A stretch of 64,000 nt of DNA from positions 1-64,000 of the forward strand of contig JAFGHX010000243.1 in the NCBI GenBank assembly GCA_016929905.1, given 5' to 3'. Positions 41,399 through 49,651 of this stretch are shown one piece after another; positions within the stretch are counted from its first letter, which is position 1, and every line of letters starts with the position of its first letter. The position numbers were made by a program, and so were the translations under genes. The notes below the pieces were generated by a model that worked only from the letters and a program-made list of their open reading frames with translations, made no database searches and was not told the origin of the DNA. The DNA is from Kiritimatiellia bacterium. Lineage in GTDB: Bacteria; Verrucomicrobiota; Kiritimatiellia; JAFGHX01.

Positions 41399-42130
41399 TC
41401 ACTTTCCCACGGCGAGACGCGCGGCAAGCCGTTTCGGCAGGCCCGATTCGAGGATGCGTTCCTGGGTAATGGAGAAGTCGTACGGGACCCGCCGCAGCCG
41501 CACTTCCCGCTTCTTGAGGTTGTAGACCACGTAGGCGGCGCGGGAATCCCCGTCCCGCGGCTGGCCCACGCTGCCGACGTTGATGAAGTACTTCGTACCG
41601 AGCACGATCTGGATCGAGTCGTAGAGGTCGCTCTTGATCCCGCTCGCCTTCTCGAAATAGAGCGGCACGTGCGTGTGCCCGTAGAAGCAGACGGACGTGG
41701 TCTGGTAGTTGAAATTGGCGCTCGCGTCGAGCTTGTGGTACACGTAGCACCACTTGTCGGGCATATCCAGCGTGGAATGGACGATGGTGAAGTTCTCCAC
41801 GTATTTCACCAGCCGCAATTCCGCCAGCCACTTGCGCTGCTCGTCGGAGAGCTGCTTGCGCGTCCAGTCAATGGTGTCGGCGGCCAGCGGCTGGAAGTCC
41901 TGGAGGGACTCCTCGTGTGAGCAGTAGTGGTCGTGGTTGCCCCTGACGCAGGCACAGTTCAGTTCCTGGATCGTACGCAGGCACTCGACGGGGCTGGCGT
42001 TGTAGCCGACGACGTCGCCCACGCAGGCATAGTGGGTGACGCCTTGCTCCCGGGCATCTTCAAGCACGGCGCTCAAGGCCTGGATATTGCCGTGAATATC
42101 GCCGAGAATGGCGTATTGAATCTCGCTCAT
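41399..42130 (-). CDS. metallophosphoesterase (calcineurin-like)
   Basis: A 243-residue dinuclear metal phosphoesterase of the YfcE/MJ0936-like branch. The metal ligands are Asp11 and His13 in GDIHGN, Asp39 in GDVVGYN, Asn65/His66/Asp67 in GNHDHY and the later GHTHVP. Such proteins act as phosphodiesterases or protein phosphatases. Its facing neighbour is a Ser/Thr kinase, so an antagonistic pair is conceivable but unproven. It ends the EF-G-like, yebC, ispD run. Confidence 0.88.
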   Translation of the reverse strand: MSEIQYAILGDIHGNIQALSAVLEDAREQGVTHYACVGDVVGYNASPVECLRTIQELNCACVRGNHDHYCSHEESLQDFQPLAADTIDWTRKQLSDEQRKWLAELRLVKYVENFTIVHSTLDMPDKWCYVYHKLDASANFNYQTTSVCFYGHTHVPLYFEKASGIKSDLYDSIQIVLGTKYFINVGSVGQPRDGDSRAAYVVYNLKKREVRLRRVPYDFSITQERILESGLPKRLAARLAVGK

Positions 42131-42193
42131 TGCTCACATTCTACGCACATACGTGAAGCCGCAACAAGGGGCAGGCGGCACGAGCCCGGCACC

Positions 42194-42871
42194 CTACGTT
42201 TTCAGCAACGCCGCCACAAGCGGCAGATCGTCAAGTCTCGTGAGTTTCACGTTGGCCCAGGAGGAGGGAACCAGACGAACCTCTTTGCCCAACAGCTCGA
42301 CGGCAGACGCCTCGTCCGTGACTTTGGCCCGCTTCTTCTTGACCCGCGCGAACGCGTCCTTCAGCAGTTGGACGCGAAACGTCTGCGGCGTTTGAACGGC
42401 CCAGAGCTTGCTGCGATCAATTGTCCGGGCCACGACGTACCCCCTGGCCACCTCCTTCGTCGTGTCCGTGACCTTCGCCGCGGCGACACCTGAACCGTAG
42501 CGCTTGGCCGAGCGGATCGTCTCGCTGATCAGCTCGGGCGTTACGCAGGGCCGGGCCCCATCATGGACGGCGACAATACTAACACTGTCTTCGACTTCTG
42601 TCAAACCGTTGAACACGGAGTCCTGACGGGCGGCCCCGCCCTGGACTACCTTCTTGACCTTGGAGAACCCGAACATCTGGACCATGCCCCAGGCGGCTTC
42701 GATCCGGTCCTTGCGTGCGACCAGGATGACGCCGTCGATATCCGGGCACCGCTCGAACGCGTGCAGCGAATAGGCCAGCACGGGCTTGGTTCCCAGCGTC
42801 AGAAACGCCTTGTCCACGCTCGGCCCCATCCGTTCGCTCTTTCCGCCGGCAAGTACGATTCCGTAGTTCAC
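42194..42871 (-). CDS. ispD: 2-C-methyl-D-erythritol 4-phosphate cytidylyltransferase
   Basis: A 225-residue nucleotidyltransferase of the MEP pathway, joining CTP and MEP to make CDP-ME for isoprenoid (and so carrier-lipid) synthesis. It has the nucleotide motif LAGGKSERMG (8-17), GGAARQDSVFNGL, VAVHDGARPCVTPE and the C-terminal VTDEASAVELLGKEVRLVPS. Length is normal. It is 18 bases after yebC. IspF is not encoded in this window. Confidence 0.93.
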   Translation of the reverse strand: MNYGIVLAGGKSERMGPSVDKAFLTLGTKPVLAYSLHAFERCPDIDGVILVARKDRIEAAWGMVQMFGFSKVKKVVQGGAARQDSVFNGLTEVEDSVSIVAVHDGARPCVTPELISETIRSAKRYGSGVAAAKVTDTTKEVARGYVVARTIDRSKLWAVQTPQTFRVQLLKDAFARVKKKRAKVTDEASAVELLGKEVRLVPSSWANVKLTRLDDLPLVAALLKT

Positions 42872-42889
42872 GGTACGGCCCCTTTCGGT

Positions 42890-43651
42890 CTAGGACTCGG
42901 CCGCCGACAACTCCTGGAGCACCGAGTCGTCCACGTCCAGATTCGTGTAGACGTCCTGGACGTCGTCATTGTCTTCGAGCGCATCGACGAACTTGAGGAT
43001 GGAGGCCGCTGTGGTCTTGTCGGCGACGGGCACGTAGATCTCCGGCAGGAGCGTGATTTCCGCGCTGGCCGGCTTGATGCCGGCCCGCTCGAGCGCGTCG
43101 ACGACGTCGCTGAACACGGCGGGGTCGGTGATGATCTCGAATTGCTCGTTCTCCTGGTTCATGTCTTCGGCGCCCGCCTCCAGGATAATCTCCATCAGCT
43201 TCTCTTCTTCGGCCGCGGCGCAGTCGACGACGATCTGGCCCTTGCGCCGGAAGCTGCGCGAGACGGCGCCCTGCGCGGCCATGCTGCCGTTGTACTTGGT
43301 GAAGATGTGCCGGATCTCGGCGACGGCCCGGTTCCTGTTGTCGGTCAACGCTTTGACGACGATCCCCACCCCGCCCGCGGCGTAGCCCTCGAAGACGACC
43401 TCTTCGAGTGTGACGCCGTCCAACTCGCCCGTGCCCTTCTTGATGGCCCGCTCGATATTGTCGGCCGGCATGTTGGCGGCCCGCGCCTTCTGCACCGCGG
43501 CGCGCAGTGCGGCATTCGTGTCCGCATCACCCCCGCCCTGGCGCGCAACGAGCGTCAGTTCCTTGCTCAGCGTGCTGAAGATCTTGCCCCGCTTGGCATC
43601 CGCAGCGCCCTTCTTGTGCTGAATGGTCTTCCATTTGCTGTGTCCGCTCAT
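42890..43651 (-). CDS. yebC: YebC/PmpR family DNA-binding regulator or translation factor
   Basis: A 253-residue protein of the YebC/TACO1 family with the signature N-terminus SGHSKWKTIQHKKGAADAKR and RAAVQKARAANMPADNIERA, GDL-like VFEGYAAGGVGIVVKALTDN and the C-terminal FVDALEDNDDVQDVYTNLDV. The family includes transcription regulators (PmpR) and, in newer work, factors that help translate proline-rich stretches. It is encoded beside an EF-G paralogue and ispD. Confidence 0.95.
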   Translation of the reverse strand: MSGHSKWKTIQHKKGAADAKRGKIFSTLSKELTLVARQGGGDADTNAALRAAVQKARAANMPADNIERAIKKGTGELDGVTLEEVVFEGYAAGGVGIVVKALTDNRNRAVAEIRHIFTKYNGSMAAQGAVSRSFRRKGQIVVDCAAAEEEKLMEIILEAGAEDMNQENEQFEIITDPAVFSDVVDALERAGIKPASAEITLLPEIYVPVADKTTAASILKFVDALEDNDDVQDVYTNLDVDDSVLQELSAAES

Positions 43652-43677
43652 AGTGCGACTCCCCGCCCCCGAAAATC

Positions 43678-45711
43678 CTACTCGTCTTGCTCCTTGGCCT
43701 TCTCCATCTCGGCCACAACCTTCTGCGCGACCTGGCCCGGCACGATCTCGTACCTCGAAAACTCCATTTCAAAGGTCCCGCGCCCGCCCGTCATGCTGCG
43801 CAGTTCCGAGGCATAACGGAACAGTTCGGCCCGCGGCACTTCGGCCGTGATGACCTGGACGCCGTCCTCGACGCCCATGCCCAGGATCCGCCCGCGCTTC
43901 TGGCTCAAATCGCCGTTGACGTCGCCCATGTACGGGTCGGGCACCGCGATCCGGACCGTCATGATCGGTTCCAACAGCACGGGCTTGGCGTTGGCCATGG
44001 CCTCGCGAAACGCCCGCGAGGCGGCAATCTTGAAGGCGATTTCGGACGAGTCGACCTCGTGGAACGACCCGTCGTAAACGATGGCCTTCGTGTTCACCAC
44101 CGGATAGCCCGCCACCGCGCCGCTGACCATGGCCTCCACGAACCCCTTCTCAACGGCCGGCACGAAGTTCCTCGGAATCGCCCCGCCGAAAATCTCGTCA
44201 TGGAACCACTCTTCCTCGTCCGGCTGCTTGGGTTCGACCCGCGCATACACTTCTGCATACTGCCCGCGCCCGCCCGACTGCTTCTTATGCTTGTAGTGCC
44301 CCTCGCCCTTTCCGGTCACGGTCTCCTTGTACGCGACGCGCGGGGTGGTCAGCGCCACTTCCACGTTGCTGCGCTTCTTCATCAGGCCCAGCGCGACACC
44401 GAGATGAATGTCGCCCATGCCCGAGAGGATGAGCTGACGCGTCTCGGCGTTCCGCTCGAAGATGATGGAGGGATCGTCTTCGGCGATCCGGGCCAGAGCC
44501 GTGCCGATCTTGTCCATGTCCTCCCGCTTCTGGGCGCCCACCGCGTAGGCGACAACCGGACTCGGGAAGCCAATGGGGGCGAAGGCGACCTTGTGGGCGG
44601 GGGCACAGAGCACGTCGCCCAGCGAGGTGTCTTTCAGCTTGGCCAGCGCCACAATGTCACCCGCAGAGCCCTGCGGCACAGGGCTCTGCTTCTTGCCGTT
44701 CATCACCAGGACCGGGCCTGCCCGTTCCTTCTGCCCGTTGCCCGGGTTGAGCAGGTCCATGCCTTCCTTCAGCGTGCCGCCGTACACGCGCAGAATGGCC
44801 AGCCGGCCGGCGAACGGGTCCGTGACCGTCCGCCAGACCAACCCCACAAAGGGGGCGTCCGGGCTCGAATCCACGACGTTGCCCTCGGCGTCTTTGATGG
44901 CCACGTCAGCCGGACTGGGCAGCAACCGCGCGACCCCGTTCAGCAGTTCCGCCAGGCCCACATCCTTCGGCGGGACCGCCGCAAATATCGGCACCAGCCG
45001 CCCGTCGCGCACCGCGCCGCGCAGGCCGGTCGCGATTTCCGCCGCCGACAATTCTTCACCGCCCAGATATTTCTCGATCAAGGCGTCATCCGATTCCGCC
45101 GCCATTTCGATCAGGCTGCCCTTGAGATCCTCGACCCGGGCACTCAGCGCGCCGGGCACATCCTTGGCGCCCAGAACGTCCACCACGCCGCTCGCATCGG
45201 GCAAAGGCAGCACGACGGGAACGCACTTGTCGCCCCACAACTTCCGGATTTCCTCCACGCGCCCCGCGAAATCCACGTTCTCACGGTCCAGTCCCGTGAT
45301 CACGATCCCCGCGGACAGGCCGAGCGTGCGGACTTGCTTCCACGCACGCGAAGCCCCCACTTGAATGCCCGAAGAGGCGTCGATCACGATCAAGGCGGAG
45401 TCCGCCGCCCGGCTCGCACCGACAACCTGCCCGAAAAACTCGTCGTAGCCGGGAGTATCGGAAAAGAAGACAGGGACTTTCTGGCCGCCCGACGCCTGCC
45501 AGACCCCGCTGAACGGCGTCGCGTAAATACTGATCTTCTTCTCCTTCTCCTCGTCCGTGTAGTCCGACAGGCTCGTGCCCGCATCCACGGAACCGGCTGT
45601 GGCCGTCACGCCAAGTTTCACCAACAGAGCGTCCGCCAGCGTGGTCTTGCCGCTGCCCGTATGGCCCATCAGTACAAAATTCCGCACATCACCAATCGCC
45701 GCATCTTTCAT
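43678..45711 (-). CDS. EF-G-like translational GTPase (FusA paralogue)
   Basis: A 677-residue five-domain GTPase of the EF-G family: P-loop GHTGSGKT (16-23), DTPGYDEF as G3, domain III GMGDIHLGVALGLMKKRSNV and domain V VRIAVPDPYMGDVNGDLSQK. It differs from canonical EF-G: G1 has HTGSGKT in place of HIDAGKT, and the base-specificity NKxD motif is replaced by TGLDREN. This is typical of the EF-G-like paralogues of bacteria whose role is not fully settled. The true fusA should lie elsewhere in the genome. Confidence 0.9.
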   Translation of the reverse strand: MKDAAIGDVRNFVLMGHTGSGKTTLADALLVKLGVTATAGSVDAGTSLSDYTDEEKEKKISIYATPFSGVWQASGGQKVPVFFSDTPGYDEFFGQVVGASRAADSALIVIDASSGIQVGASRAWKQVRTLGLSAGIVITGLDRENVDFAGRVEEIRKLWGDKCVPVVLPLPDASGVVDVLGAKDVPGALSARVEDLKGSLIEMAAESDDALIEKYLGGEELSAAEIATGLRGAVRDGRLVPIFAAVPPKDVGLAELLNGVARLLPSPADVAIKDAEGNVVDSSPDAPFVGLVWRTVTDPFAGRLAILRVYGGTLKEGMDLLNPGNGQKERAGPVLVMNGKKQSPVPQGSAGDIVALAKLKDTSLGDVLCAPAHKVAFAPIGFPSPVVAYAVGAQKREDMDKIGTALARIAEDDPSIIFERNAETRQLILSGMGDIHLGVALGLMKKRSNVEVALTTPRVAYKETVTGKGEGHYKHKKQSGGRGQYAEVYARVEPKQPDEEEWFHDEIFGGAIPRNFVPAVEKGFVEAMVSGAVAGYPVVNTKAIVYDGSFHEVDSSEIAFKIAASRAFREAMANAKPVLLEPIMTVRIAVPDPYMGDVNGDLSQKRGRILGMGVEDGVQVITAEVPRAELFRYASELRSMTGGRGTFEMEFSRYEIVPGQVAQKVVAEMEKAKEQDE

Positions 45712-46257
45712 ATACGCTTGCTCCCGGGATCAACTTCTTGTCCTGCCTGCCAAACCTTGGGGGGGCCACGCTTCTTCTCGCTACGCACGAAAAAATGGCT
45801 TCGAATCGCCCGCTCAGAGAATGAGGGGGCTGCAAAAGGAACCGCGGCGCCGATTGGCGTCTCGAACACAGGTCCTTCTGATCAAACGCTGCCCTGCATG
45901 CCCGGGTATCGAATACCAAGCTCCCCAGAACGCTGCGCACGGGACGAACCCGGCCGATCTGCGGCCCGGCTGCCTCACACGCAGGCATAGAAAATACATG
46001 AATCCTGTCAAGGCTGCAACGATTTTTGAAAAAAACAGCCGATTCCCGGCCTGCTCCCACCCAAACCCGTCGCGATACATACTATATATTGCATACGAGA
46101 GGAGGGGGGTGTGCTGGAGGCAACACGCGAACAGATGCGCATTCAGACCGGAAATCGCGTCTGGAAGGCGTACGGTCCCGGCTGCCGACCGGGCTTGTTC
46201 GCGAAGGGCGGGGGTGCCTGCTTCCCTCCAGCCCGGGGGCAATCGTGCAGCCTGCCC
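45712..46257. other. 546-bp gene-free region upstream of the EF-G-like gene
   Basis: No gene is recognised. It holds the candidate promoter at 45984-46011, a perfect small stem GGTAT-CGA-ATACC (45905-45917), complementary ends (about 45822-45827 and 45973-45978) that could close a 150-base folded leader, and an AT-rich tract around 46076-46100 (TATATATT) with no partner box. Confidence 0.4.
45984..46011 (-). promoter_or_regulatory. candidate promoter of the EF-G-like gene
   Basis: On the minus strand TTGACA (perfect), 16-bp spacer, TATGCC (poor). It would give a leader of about 270 bases. Confidence 0.4.
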
Positions 46258-47328
46258 TCAGGATGGGCGGGCCGGCGTGCCGGGCCGGCGCAGCTGTCCG
46301 CATGCGGCGCTGATGCGAGCGCCTTTGGATACGCGAAGAGTGGCATTGACGCCGGCGCGGGCGAGGACGGCCATGAACATATCGGCGACCCGTTGGGGAG
46401 CCGCTTGCTGCGGGTACTCCGCCACGGGGCTGAGCGGGATCAGGTTCACGCGAGAAGGGACGATGCGCACGAGGCCGGCAAGGGATTCGGCGTGTGCGCG
46501 GGAGTCGTTGACGGCGCTGATGAGCGCGTATTCAAACGTGATGATTCGTCCCGTCTTTCGCGCGTAATCCTCACACGTGCGCAGCAGATCCGGCAGAGGG
46601 TACTTCCGGTTGACGGGCATGAGGCGGGAACGCAGCGTGTCGTCCGGTGCGTGCAGCGAGACGGACAACTCCACCTGGATGCCTTCACCGGCGAGGCGCT
46701 GAATCCCGGGTATGAGGCCGCAGGTGCTGATGGTGATGCGGCGGGCGCCGATATTCAATCCCTCGGCGTCGTTGAGGATCCGAACGGCCTGGAGGGACTG
46801 GTCATAGTTGTCGAGGGGTTCGCCCATCCCCATGAGCACCACGTGCGTGGGAGGCGCGCGCCAATCGGCGGCGACGGCCAGCACCTGGCCGACGATCTCG
46901 CCGGCGGCCAGGTCGCGAACGAAACCGCCCTGCCCGCTGGCGCAGAAGGCGCAGCCGAACTTGCAGCCCACCTGGGTGGACACGCAGACGGTTCTGCGGC
47001 CCCTTGCCGGGATGGCGACGGTCTCGACCGATTGCGCGTCGCGCAGGCGGATGAGGAGCTTGCGGGTGCCGCCCGCCTCGCCCTGGGTCTGCAGGATTTC
47101 GCCGAACGCGATGGCCAGCCGCCGCGCGAGCCGGTCCCGCAGCGCCGCGGGAATGTTGCGCATGGCGGCCCAGTCGGCGACGCGGCTGCGGTAGAGCCAG
47201 TGCCAGACCTGATCCGCGCGGTAGGCCGGCTCGCCGAGTTCGGCGAGCGTTTTCGCCAATTCGGCCCGGCCCAATCCGTGGGCGAACGCTCTATCCTCGC
47301 CGGTGTGTCCTGCATGCATGCCGTGCAT
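46258..47328 (-). CDS. rlmN: 23S rRNA (adenine-C2) and tRNA methyltransferase RlmN
   Basis: A 356-residue radical SAM enzyme that methylates A2503 of 23S rRNA and A37 of some tRNAs. The iron-sulfur motif CKFGCAFC uses Cys122, Cys126 and Cys129; the methyl-carrying Cys is in ISAACGQLR near the C-terminus. VLMGMGEPLDNYDQSL and RITISTCGLIPGI are typical. I place the start at the ATG 47328 (MHGMHAGH), since the frame upstream is array-derived; 47319 is also possible. It is a single gene between repeats. Confidence 0.93.
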   Translation of the reverse strand: MHGMHAGHTGEDRAFAHGLGRAELAKTLAELGEPAYRADQVWHWLYRSRVADWAAMRNIPAALRDRLARRLAIAFGEILQTQGEAGGTRKLLIRLRDAQSVETVAIPARGRRTVCVSTQVGCKFGCAFCASGQGGFVRDLAAGEIVGQVLAVAADWRAPPTHVVLMGMGEPLDNYDQSLQAVRILNDAEGLNIGARRITISTCGLIPGIQRLAGEGIQVELSVSLHAPDDTLRSRLMPVNRKYPLPDLLRTCEDYARKTGRIITFEYALISAVNDSRAHAESLAGLVRIVPSRVNLIPLSPVAEYPQQAAPQRVADMFMAVLARAGVNATLRVSKGARISAACGQLRRPGTPARPS

Positions 47329-47351
47329 CCCCAACGCGGGCTTCGCCCGCA

Positions 47352-47440
47352 ACCCAGAGGTCAGAGGTCGGAGGTCAGCGGCTTCTCAGCCAGCATCGCG
47401 TCCTGCCTGACCTCTGGCTTCTGCCCTCTGACCTCTCAGC
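47352..47440. repeat. inverted pair of 7-bp AGAGGTC arrays
   Basis: Left arm 47356-47379 (AGAGGTC, AGAGGTC, GGAGGTC) and right arm 47408-47439 (TGACCTCTGGC, CCCTCTGACCTCT) are inverted. The left arm nearly repeats the left arm at 14789, 32 kb away. Confidence 0.8.
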
Positions 47441-47479
47441 ACCCGAAAATTTCTTGTTTTTCGTTGCCGTTCTCGGCAA

Positions 47480-48718
47480 CTAACCCCGGTCCCGGCTTTC
47501 TACCGCGGCGCCGCGCCCCACGCGATCGGCGTCTGAGCCGCCGTCATCGTTCCGTCCGCCTTCGGGCCGAACCGGTTCCCGGACGAGGACCGCCGTCAGC
47601 ACGAAACCGACCAGTCCCATCAGGCCGCAGAGCCGCATCAACCCCGAATAACCGATGTGTCCGGCAATCTCGCCGCTGAGCGGGCCGGCAATGATCCGGC
47701 ACAGGGTTACCGACAGGATATTGTATACCGCCTGGGCGGTGGACCGGACGTTTTCGGGGCTTTCGGCGTCCATGAAGCTGACCGCGCCGATATAGAAGGC
47801 GCCGAACGAGGCGGCATGGAAGAGCTGGAACGGGAGAAGATGCCACCAGGTGGACGCGAGCGACATGCCGGCCCATTTCGCGAACACGCCCAGCATCCCG
47901 ACCAGGATCAGGCGTTTGACGCCGATGCGGCTGACGAGCCGGGCGGCAAACAGCATCATGGCGATTTCGGCGCCCACCCCAATGCTCCAGAGCCGGCCCA
48001 ACAGGGTGTTGTTCGCGCCGAGTTCCCTGGCATAGATGCTGAAAAACACGTAGCCCATGTGCGAGCCAAGCGAAGCGAAGAAGGCGGCGAGCAGGAACCC
48101 GAGCACATTGCGTTTGCGGCAGAGCGCGCGCACGGCCGCCGCCAGGACGCCCGACGCGGCGCGGCGGTCCCGGGCCGGTATCCGCCACATGAAGCCGGCC
48201 GCGACCAGTGTGCCGAGCGAGAAGACGGGAAACATCCACAGCAGCCCCGCGGCGTCGAGCTGCGGACCGATCAGCCACAGGGAGACGAGGAACCCGACCG
48301 TTCCCCAGACGCGGATCGTGCCGAACCCGGCGCGCCCGCGCGTGCCGAGTTGTTCGAGCGCCACGCTGTTGGCCATGGGCGTAATGGGCGAGAAGAACAG
48401 CGCATGCAACAGCAGCACCGCCAGCACCGACCAGAAGTCCCGCACGAAGGCCAGCATCGGCACGACGAACGCCGACATCAGGCACAGCCCGGCGGTGAAC
48501 CGGGCGCGGCTGCTCGCCTTGTCCGCCAGCACGCTCCACACACCGTCGGTGAACAGGGCCACGACCGCGCCGGCCATCGAAAAGAGGCCGATGTCCCTGT
48601 CCGTCGCCCCGCAGTACTCTTTGAAGTAGGGCCCCAGGTACGGAAACATCGAGCCCATCGCCATGAAGCGAAAGAAGTAGTACCACCTGACCGAATACGC
48701 TGCCCGGCGCTGATCCAT
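47480..48718 (-). CDS. MFS transporter (LacY/nucleoside-symporter-like)
   Basis: A 412-residue membrane protein with about 12 helices in two six-helix halves (for example FSMAGAVVALFTDGVWSVLA, FWSVLAVLLLHALFFSPITP, VGFLVSLWLIG, IGVGAEIAMMLFAARLVSRI). MFS-type GTRGRAGFGTIRVWGTVGF and SRIGVKRLILVG are the conserved loops. It resembles the MFS_1-like branch containing sugar and nucleoside proton symporters and phenylpropionate transporters; substrate unknown. The start MDQRRAAYSVRWYYFFRFMA at 48718 fits the family. The charged C-terminal tail is not conserved. Confidence 0.85.
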   Translation of the reverse strand: MDQRRAAYSVRWYYFFRFMAMGSMFPYLGPYFKEYCGATDRDIGLFSMAGAVVALFTDGVWSVLADKASSRARFTAGLCLMSAFVVPMLAFVRDFWSVLAVLLLHALFFSPITPMANSVALEQLGTRGRAGFGTIRVWGTVGFLVSLWLIGPQLDAAGLLWMFPVFSLGTLVAAGFMWRIPARDRRAASGVLAAAVRALCRKRNVLGFLLAAFFASLGSHMGYVFFSIYARELGANNTLLGRLWSIGVGAEIAMMLFAARLVSRIGVKRLILVGMLGVFAKWAGMSLASTWWHLLPFQLFHAASFGAFYIGAVSFMDAESPENVRSTAQAVYNILSVTLCRIIAGPLSGEIAGHIGYSGLMRLCGLMGLVGFVLTAVLVREPVRPEGGRNDDGGSDADRVGRGAAVESRDRG

Positions 48719-48755
48719 TGGCTCCCCTCTGTCCCGCCCGCGCACGACCGTACGG

Positions 48756-49436
48756 CTACGGCGCCGGCGCCGTCAGGAAGCTCACGGCCCGCGTGATGTC
48801 GGCGGCGGTGGCGACCAGGAACAACTCGTCACCGGCGTTGATGACCTGATTTCCGCGCGGAATCGCGAGCTCTTCGGTCCGCTCGTTGAACACGGCGATG
48901 AAGACGCACTGGTCCGGGAACTGCGGATCGCGCGCGATCCCTTCCACCGTCTGGCCGGCCACCCTGGCCCCGTTCGGGACGATGACCATGAAGATGTTGG
49001 CGCGGCCGCCGCCGATCGTCATGATCTCCCGCGCGGCCGGCTGCTCCACCTCCATCATCATCTGGTTCACCATCAGGTCCGTCACCCGCACGATCGCGCT
49101 CGCGCCGGCCAGCTTGTACGCGCTCTCATAGGCGGGATCCCGCATACGGACCAGCACGCGGTCCACGCCCGCGCTGCGCGCCAGCACCACGCACGCCAGG
49201 TTCTCCGCGTCGTCGCCCGTCGCCGCCACCACCACATCGGCCTTCTCGATGCCCGCCTCCCGCAAGACCTCCACGTGGGCGGCGTGCCCGTTCACGGCGA
49301 TCACGCCCGTCTCCGAGTAGAGCTTGTCGCACGTGGTCTTGTCCTCATCCACGACGACCACGTCGTGCTTCTTCGCCACCAGCCGTTTCGCCAGGTCGCC
49401 GCCCACCATCCCGCCGCCGGCTATGATGATGTACAT
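48756..49436 (-). CDS. trkA: potassium channel/transport regulator, TrkA/KtrA type
   Basis: A 226-residue cytoplasmic regulatory subunit: a Rossmann NAD-binding TrkA-N domain (IIIAGGGMVGGDLAKRLVAK) with VVDEDKTTCDKLYSETGV, then a TrkA-C (RCK-C) domain from about 140 (GARVAGQTVEGIARDPQFPD). It would gate the neighbouring TrkH channel-like subunit by nucleotide binding. The ATG at 49436 starts the Rossmann strand; a few extra upstream codons are not conserved. The 215-base gap to trkH holds an 8-bp repeat. Confidence 0.92.
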   Translation of the reverse strand: MYIIIAGGGMVGGDLAKRLVAKKHDVVVVDEDKTTCDKLYSETGVIAVNGHAAHVEVLREAGIEKADVVVAATGDDAENLACVVLARSAGVDRVLVRMRDPAYESAYKLAGASAIVRVTDLMVNQMMMEVEQPAAREIMTIGGGRANIFMVIVPNGARVAGQTVEGIARDPQFPDQCVFIAVFNERTEELAIPRGNQVINAGDELFLVATAADITRAVSFLTAPAP

Positions 49437-49569
49437 GTCCGTCTCCCTTCCATGCAAGCCTTCAACAGGCCCGAGCCGCGGGCTCGGGGCTCAGATCGCC
49501 AAGCTCAGGCCGAAGGCGGCAAGTCCAAGGGCAAGAATCGGGAGTCGAAGAGCCCGGGTCCGCCCTCCG

Positions 49570-49630
49570 TTCTTCTCTGACGCCCACCCTTCCACCCTTC
49601 CATAATCTGCCATTCTTCCACGCTTCCACC
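49570..49630. repeat. 8-bp tandem repeat, unit CACCCTTC
   Basis: CACCCTTC, CACCCTTC, then CATTCTTC, CACGCTTC, CACCCTTC with 8-bp period lie between trkA and trkH. Confidence 0.7.
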
Positions 49631-49651
49631 CTTCCATTCCAGGATTCCGCG

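Noticed and set aside
45814..46242. 142-codon frame on the minus strand upstream of the EF-G-like gene
   Set aside because: Composition is not protein-like, no ribosome binding site, and it would cross the proposed promoter.
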